From Rikenellaceae bacterium (GTDB taxonomy: Bacteria; Bacteroidota; Bacteroidia; Bacteroidales; UBA932), in NCBI GenBank assembly GCA_003513895.1, contig DOSU01000148.1, forward strand, positions 100,880 through 110,298: a DNA stretch of 9,419 bases, given 5' to 3'. The notes under the pieces are model-generated. The model was not told the DNA's origin and searched no databases. It saw nothing but the letters and a program-made list of their open reading frames with translations. The translations under genes were made by a program, and so were the position numbers. Positions 6,473-9,419 of this stretch are shown here, in pieces. Each line of letters opens with the position of its first letter. Position 1 is the stretch's first letter.

Positions 6473-6480
6473 CAAACCTA
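6473..6480 (-). promoter_or_regulatory. Additional TAnnTTTG match just before the terminator
   Basis: The minus strand reads TAGGTTTG, another perfect TAnnTTTG. A start about seven bases downstream would place the hairpin terminator at the very 5' end of the transcript. TTG occurs 15 bases upstream, shorter than the usual spacing of about 19. It may be a chance match in T-rich DNA or an upstream promoter of the symporter operon with an attenuating leader hairpin. Confidence 0.25.
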
Positions 6481-6483
6481 AAA

Positions 6484-6518
6484 ACGTTGAATTAACAATT
6501 TTTGAATTAAATTAACGT
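6484..6518. repeat. Imperfect inverted repeat in the kinase-symporter gap
   Basis: ACGTTGAATTAA (6484-6495) faces TTAAATTAACGT (6507-6518) across an 11-base AT-only centre, with 10 of 12 positions complementary. In RNA it would give a weak stem. The unit TTGAATTAA also recurs directly at 6487 and 6502. It lies between the tandem repeats and the terminator. Confidence 0.35.
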
Positions 6519-6545
6519 ACAATAATAATTCGCTACTATTAAACA

Positions 6546-6578
6546 CAGATTAAAATCAGATTAAAATCAGATTAAAAT
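6546..6578. repeat. Three perfect tandem 11-bp repeats, candidate response-regulator operator
   Basis: The unit CAGATTAAAAT occurs three times without a break at 6546-6556, 6557-6567 and 6568-6578; on the minus strand it reads ATTTTAATCTG. An 11-bp step places each copy on the same face of the helix, the arrangement bound by head-to-tail dimers of PhoB/OmpR-family regulators (the Pho box also has an 11-bp period). A response regulator of that family is encoded just upstream at 7982-8659. A near-consensus -7 box, TATTATTG on the minus strand (6520-6527), is placed so that the repeats would cover about -33 to -65, a normal activator position. The repeats are certain; the link to the regulator is inference. 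Confidence 0.7.
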
Positions 6579-6609
6579 TAGAAAATATGTGAATATTAAT
6601 AAGAAGATA

Positions 6610-7980
6610 CTATTTGCACAAAGGAAGAGATATAGTCACTTTGGTTCCTGCATCTAGTTCAGAAATGAAATGAATAGAGCCATTATGGCCCTTGATTGTC
6701 TGGTTAACAAGTTGAAGCCCAATGCCACTGCCGGGAAAGCCTTTTGCATTGCTTCCCCGATAAAATGGCTCAAAAATTTTGTCCATTTCTGCTTCCGGGA
6801 TTCCAATCCCCTTGTCTTCAAATGTTATTTTGATGAAATTTTCTATGTGTTCCAACAGCAAATTTACTGTATGGTCGAGCGAGTATTTACAGGCGTTGTC
6901 AATTAAATTGGCAAAAGCAGTCTTCAACAGATACTCATCACCAAAAACGACCATCTGGTCAGAATCATTAAGAGAGTCGTCGATGCAAATGTTAATACGA
7001 AATTCTTTATTATACTTTTTCATCTCTTCCTGAACCTGCCAGATAACTTCATCAATCCTAACCCTTGAATTAAAATTGCCGGAACTTTCCGAGCTTGTTC
7101 TTGCAATTAACAACAACCTGTTTGCCAGGTCAATCAGCGACTTAATATCTTCAAGCACAGAGTTGAGGACGGTCTTATATTCGGCAGAAGACCTATCTTT
7201 CATCAAGAGCACATCCAGCTGACCATTAATCGAAGTCAGTGGTGTTCTGAGTTCATGAGATGCATTGGCAATGAAATCCTTCTGAACAGCAAACGACACC
7301 TCAAGCCTTTCAAGCATTCGGTTGAATGTTTTTGCCAGCATGGCAATTTCGTCGGTGCTGTTACCTTCCGAAACTCTAAGATTCAATCGTGTAATTGTAA
7401 TCTCCTCAACTCTTTTAACAACATCAGAGATAGGTTTCAGTGCTCTTCCCGAATATATCCAGCCGGCAATAAAAAACATAATCAGACTCATAAGGCAAGC
7501 GACCATCAGGACTATTCCCAGGTTTTTCAGCTTTAAAATTCCAACAATATCTTGTGCCGCAACAATTACAAAAAAACGATCGAATTTTGTAGTGTAAAGC
7601 AACCCTAATACTTCATAATCACCCTGTTTATAGAACACTTTATAATTACGCATAACGCGGTCAAGAATTTTTTGCGAGAAAAGAACCTTGCCGGTTGCAT
7701 TAGTATTATATAGTGTGTCGTTTTTGTAATTAAGAATAATTATTTTTTCATGAGGTAAGTTTACAGGATTATCTTTTTCTAATTCCAGAAGAAGTTTGGC
7801 ATCAATCTCTTCAATTTCTATAAGTAATTTCGCCGTAGTTATAGCTTTACTCTCAAGACGGGTATAAAAAATATCTTTACGGTAAATGGACGATGAGAAA
7901 TATATTGCACATGATGCAATCACCATTATCATTCCGCCCAAAAGGAGAAACTGTAAGGTTAATCTGGTTCTAATTTGCAT
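6610..7980 (-). CDS. Sensor histidine kinase with HAMP domain
   Basis: The protein has 456 residues from ATG 7980, which follows the response-regulator stop by one base; the frame runs on to 8013 but that would overlap the regulator and add 11 unneeded residues. Membrane helix 1 covers about 8-30, a periplasmic sensor region of about 120 residues follows (32-152), helix 2 is about 154-176, and HAMP spans 178-232. The HisKA dimerisation domain has FIANASHELRTPLTS (236-250) with phospho-accepting His242. The ATP-binding domain shows N-box NLIDNACKYS (358-367), G1 DKGIGIP (389-395), F-box FEPFYRG (403-409) and G2 GSGIGLQLV (417-425). All catalytic boxes are intact. The periplasmic region is not one I recognise, so the signal is unknown. 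It acts with the regulator encoded just before it. The terminator at 6440-6465 probably ends this transcript. Confidence 0.95.
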   Translation of the reverse strand: MQIRTRLTLQFLLLGGMIMVIASCAIYFSSSIYRKDIFYTRLESKAITTAKLLIEIEEIDAKLLLELEKDNPVNLPHEKIIILNYKNDTLYNTNATGKVLFSQKILDRVMRNYKVFYKQGDYEVLGLLYTTKFDRFFVIVAAQDIVGILKLKNLGIVLMVACLMSLIMFFIAGWIYSGRALKPISDVVKRVEEITITRLNLRVSEGNSTDEIAMLAKTFNRMLERLEVSFAVQKDFIANASHELRTPLTSINGQLDVLLMKDRSSAEYKTVLNSVLEDIKSLIDLANRLLLIARTSSESSGNFNSRVRIDEVIWQVQEEMKKYNKEFRINICIDDSLNDSDQMVVFGDEYLLKTAFANLIDNACKYSLDHTVNLLLEHIENFIKITFEDKGIGIPEAEMDKIFEPFYRGSNAKGFPGSGIGLQLVNQTIKGHNGSIHFISELDAGTKVTISLPLCK

Positions 7981-7981
7981 A

Positions 7982-8659
7982 TTAAATGTCGCCAAAAATA
8001 TATCCAAGGCCAACCCTTGTATGTATCAGTTTTTTTTCAAATCCCCTGTCAATCTTTTTCCTCAGGAAATTAACATAAACATCAACAATATTTGTACTAA
8101 AGTCAAAAGTGTCATCCCATACTTTTTCTGCAATGTCGTTTCTGGATAAAACTCTTCCGTTGTTTCTCATAAAATACTCAAGCAAAGAGAATTCTTTTGC
8201 AGTAAGTTCGATATCAAAGCCGTCCCGGCGTGCATTTTTTTTATCAAGATCCAGTTCCAGATTACTAACAATAATTTTGTTTATACTGTCTTGCGGAAGG
8301 TTTACTCTCTTTAGAAGCACTCTTATTCTTGCCAGCAATTCCCTGAATTCAAAAGGTTTAACCAGATAGTCATCGGCTCCGGCATCAAATCCTGCAAGTT
8401 TATCGTCAGTTGTTCCTAAAGCTGTCAGCATAAGAACCGGGATGTTACTATTTGTCTTTTTGAGTTTCTTACATAATTCCAGACCGCTGATTTTGGGAAG
8501 TATGATGTCTACTATGAAAAGATCGTATTTATATTGTTGAGCAAGCTTTTCTCCATACATACCGTCGTATGCAATATCTGCTTCATACAGACTCTCCTCA
8601 AGCCCCTTTTTGATAAATGAAGCCACCTTAGGTTCATCTTCAACAATAAGAATTTTCAA
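7982..8659 (-). CDS. OmpR/PhoB-family response regulator, TTG start
   Basis: The protein has 225 residues. The receiver domain begins MKILIVEDEP (acidic pocket E7, D8), with phospho-accepting Asp51 in IVDIILP, Thr79 in MLTA and Lys101 in LVKPF. A winged-helix DNA-binding domain follows from about residue 130, including LTAKEFSLLEYFMRNNGRVL, DVYVNFLRKKID and the family ending HTRVGLGYIF. The start is TTG at 8659: the in-frame sequence upstream has no ATG before a stop codon, and the receiver fold begins exactly here. The start lies 7 bases after the ankyrin gene stop and the stop lies 1 base before the kinase ATG, so the three genes probably share a transcript. The sequence is of the CusR/ArlR-like branch, which does not define the signal. 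The 11-bp repeats at 6546-6578 are a candidate binding site. Confidence 0.95.
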   Translation of the reverse strand: MKILIVEDEPKVASFIKKGLEESLYEADIAYDGMYGEKLAQQYKYDLFIVDIILPKISGLELCKKLKKTNSNIPVLMLTALGTTDDKLAGFDAGADDYLVKPFEFRELLARIRVLLKRVNLPQDSINKIIVSNLELDLDKKNARRDGFDIELTAKEFSLLEYFMRNNGRVLSRNDIAEKVWDDTFDFSTNIVDVYVNFLRKKIDRGFEKKLIHTRVGLGYIFGDI

Positions 8660-8666
8660 AGTTTTG

Positions 8667-9419
8667 CTATTTTATAACTCGTACATATTTTTCTCCATTC
8701 AAAACCAACTCTTTTCCTTCGAATCGCCATTCAATTACTGCGCCCATAGAGAGGCTGTTAAACAACCAGATTCTTCCATCCCGGAAATCGTAGGTTGAAT
8801 ATGCTCCTCCGTCCGGAATCCACTTGCCGGAGGCCGGATCCTTCAGTGCTTTACTGTAGGTCCAGTCTTTGTTAAATACAACTCTGGTGGTATAGGTTTT
8901 GCCTTCATGTTTGAGGTATTTTTCCCAAATGCCAACAATACCTGATGTTACATTTGATTTGTCCGCCGCCTTATCATATTTTTTTGCCGGATTTGCCCCC
9001 TTTGCAAGAAGCAGTTCTGCCGATTTTGTCCGATCATAACGCTGTGCCCAGTACAATGCAGTATTTCCCTGCTTGTCTTCGGTTTCTAATTTCGCTCCTT
9101 TTTCAATAAGGAATTTTAAGATATCGGTATATGTACTATATCTGTTTCCCATTGCATTCACTCCTCCGGCAGCGTGCATCAGGGCTGTTTTGCCCCAGAT
9201 ATCCTGCAGGTTTATGTCGGCCCCTTTGCTTATTAAAAGTTTAGTGGCGTCAATTGAACCTCCAACCACAGGTATTCCCCCTAATATAACCTTTAAAAGA
9301 CCTCCTTTGACAGCATACATCAACGCTGTTTCACCGTTCTTGTTCTGAATATTTAAGTTTGCTCCCCTGGCAACAAGTATTTTCAGAGGAGTCATTTTCT
9401 GGACAGCACCCATCAAAGG
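8667..9419 (-). CDS. Ankyrin-repeat protein with C-terminal lipocalin-like domain, 5' end outside the window
   Basis: The frame is open to the window edge; the first visible residues (PLMGAVQ) are the start of an ankyrin helix preceded by the usual Thr-Pro, so the true start lies beyond 9419. A TTG at 9416 and ATG at 9413 are inside the repeat and are not the start. The 250 residues visible hold about four repeats with the consensus pieces GANLNIQNKNGETALMYA, GADINLQDIWGKTALMHAA, GAKLETEDKQGNTALYWA and LLLAKGANP. Two repeats are unusually long: insertions follow residue 40 (LGGIPVVGGSID) and residue 86 (NAMGNRYSTY). Residues about 158-250 form a different domain, beginning GIVGIWEKYL and ending ELVLNGEKYVRVI, with the strand-rich look of lipocalin-like Bacteroidota proteins; that is a resemblance, not a firm family call. 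Ankyrin repeats mediate protein binding; the partner is unknown. It precedes the response regulator by 7 bases and may modulate or be controlled by the two-component pair. Confidence 0.85.
   Translation of the reverse strand, partial: PLMGAVQKMTPLKILVARGANLNIQNKNGETALMYAVKGGLLKVILGGIPVVGGSIDATKLLISKGADINLQDIWGKTALMHAAGGVNAMGNRYSTYTDILKFLIEKGAKLETEDKQGNTALYWAQRYDRTKSAELLLAKGANPAKKYDKAADKSNVTSGIVGIWEKYLKHEGKTYTTRVVFNKDWTYSKALKDPASGKWIPDGGAYSTYDFRDGRIWLFNSLSMGAVIEWRFEGKELVLNGEKYVRVIK

Noticed and set aside
6546..6578. CRISPR-like array
   Set aside because: The units are only 11 bp, contiguous and without spacers.
7981..8013. N-terminal extension of the histidine kinase gene
   Set aside because: It overlaps the response-regulator end; ATG at 7980 follows the regulator stop by one base and begins directly before the first membrane helix.

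Overview
The window looks like chromosomal DNA from a member of the Bacteroidota. The DNA is AT-rich. Strong Shine-Dalgarno sequences are scarce in front of the genes, and two perfect matches to the Bacteroidota -7 promoter consensus TAnnTTTG sit in the one large intergenic gap. The protein families also fit: a short DUF697 membrane protein, a PhoB/OmpR-type two-component pair, a DAACS symporter and a small GF-rich membrane protein. This assignment is an inference from sequence style, since no marker gene is present.

Layout. (1) Positions 1-2668, plus strand: the 3' part of an NMT1/THI5-like periplasmic substrate-binding protein overlaps by 8 bases a membrane-anchored Cache sensor protein that stops where its second membrane helix and output domain would be expected. 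After an AT-rich gap with two back-to-back palindromes come a DUF697 membrane protein, a GC-rich hairpin and a small membrane protein. (2) Positions 2633-6426, minus strand: a compact four-gene operon reads DAACS sodium:amino-acid/dicarboxylate symporter, threonine-synthase-like PLP enzyme, type II thioesterase, Sfp-type 4'-phosphopantetheinyl transferase. Its promoter (TACATTTG at 6419-6426) and its end are both inside the window. Its last gene overlaps the small membrane protein gene tail to tail by 36 bases. (3) Positions 6427-6609: a gene-free stretch with a clear minus-strand terminator, a second TAnnTTTG box, an imperfect inverted repeat and three perfect tandem copies of an 11-bp unit. 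(4) Positions 6610-9419, minus strand: an ankyrin-repeat protein (5' end outside the window) is followed 7 bases later by a response regulator with a TTG start, and 1 base after that by a histidine kinase.

How the parts may work together. The thioesterase and phosphopantetheinyl transferase are accessory enzymes for carrier-protein chemistry (NRPS, PKS or fatty-acid-like synthases). The operon is complete here yet contains no synthase, carrier protein or adenylation enzyme. It may therefore serve a synthase encoded elsewhere, with the symporter and PLP enzyme supplying an amino-acid building block. The 11-bp repeats have the period used by PhoB/OmpR-type regulators, so the adjacent two-component system may control the symporter operon or a small RNA from this gap. 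The substrate-binding protein plus output-less Cache protein looks like a ligand-sensing pair that has lost, or shares, its signalling partner.
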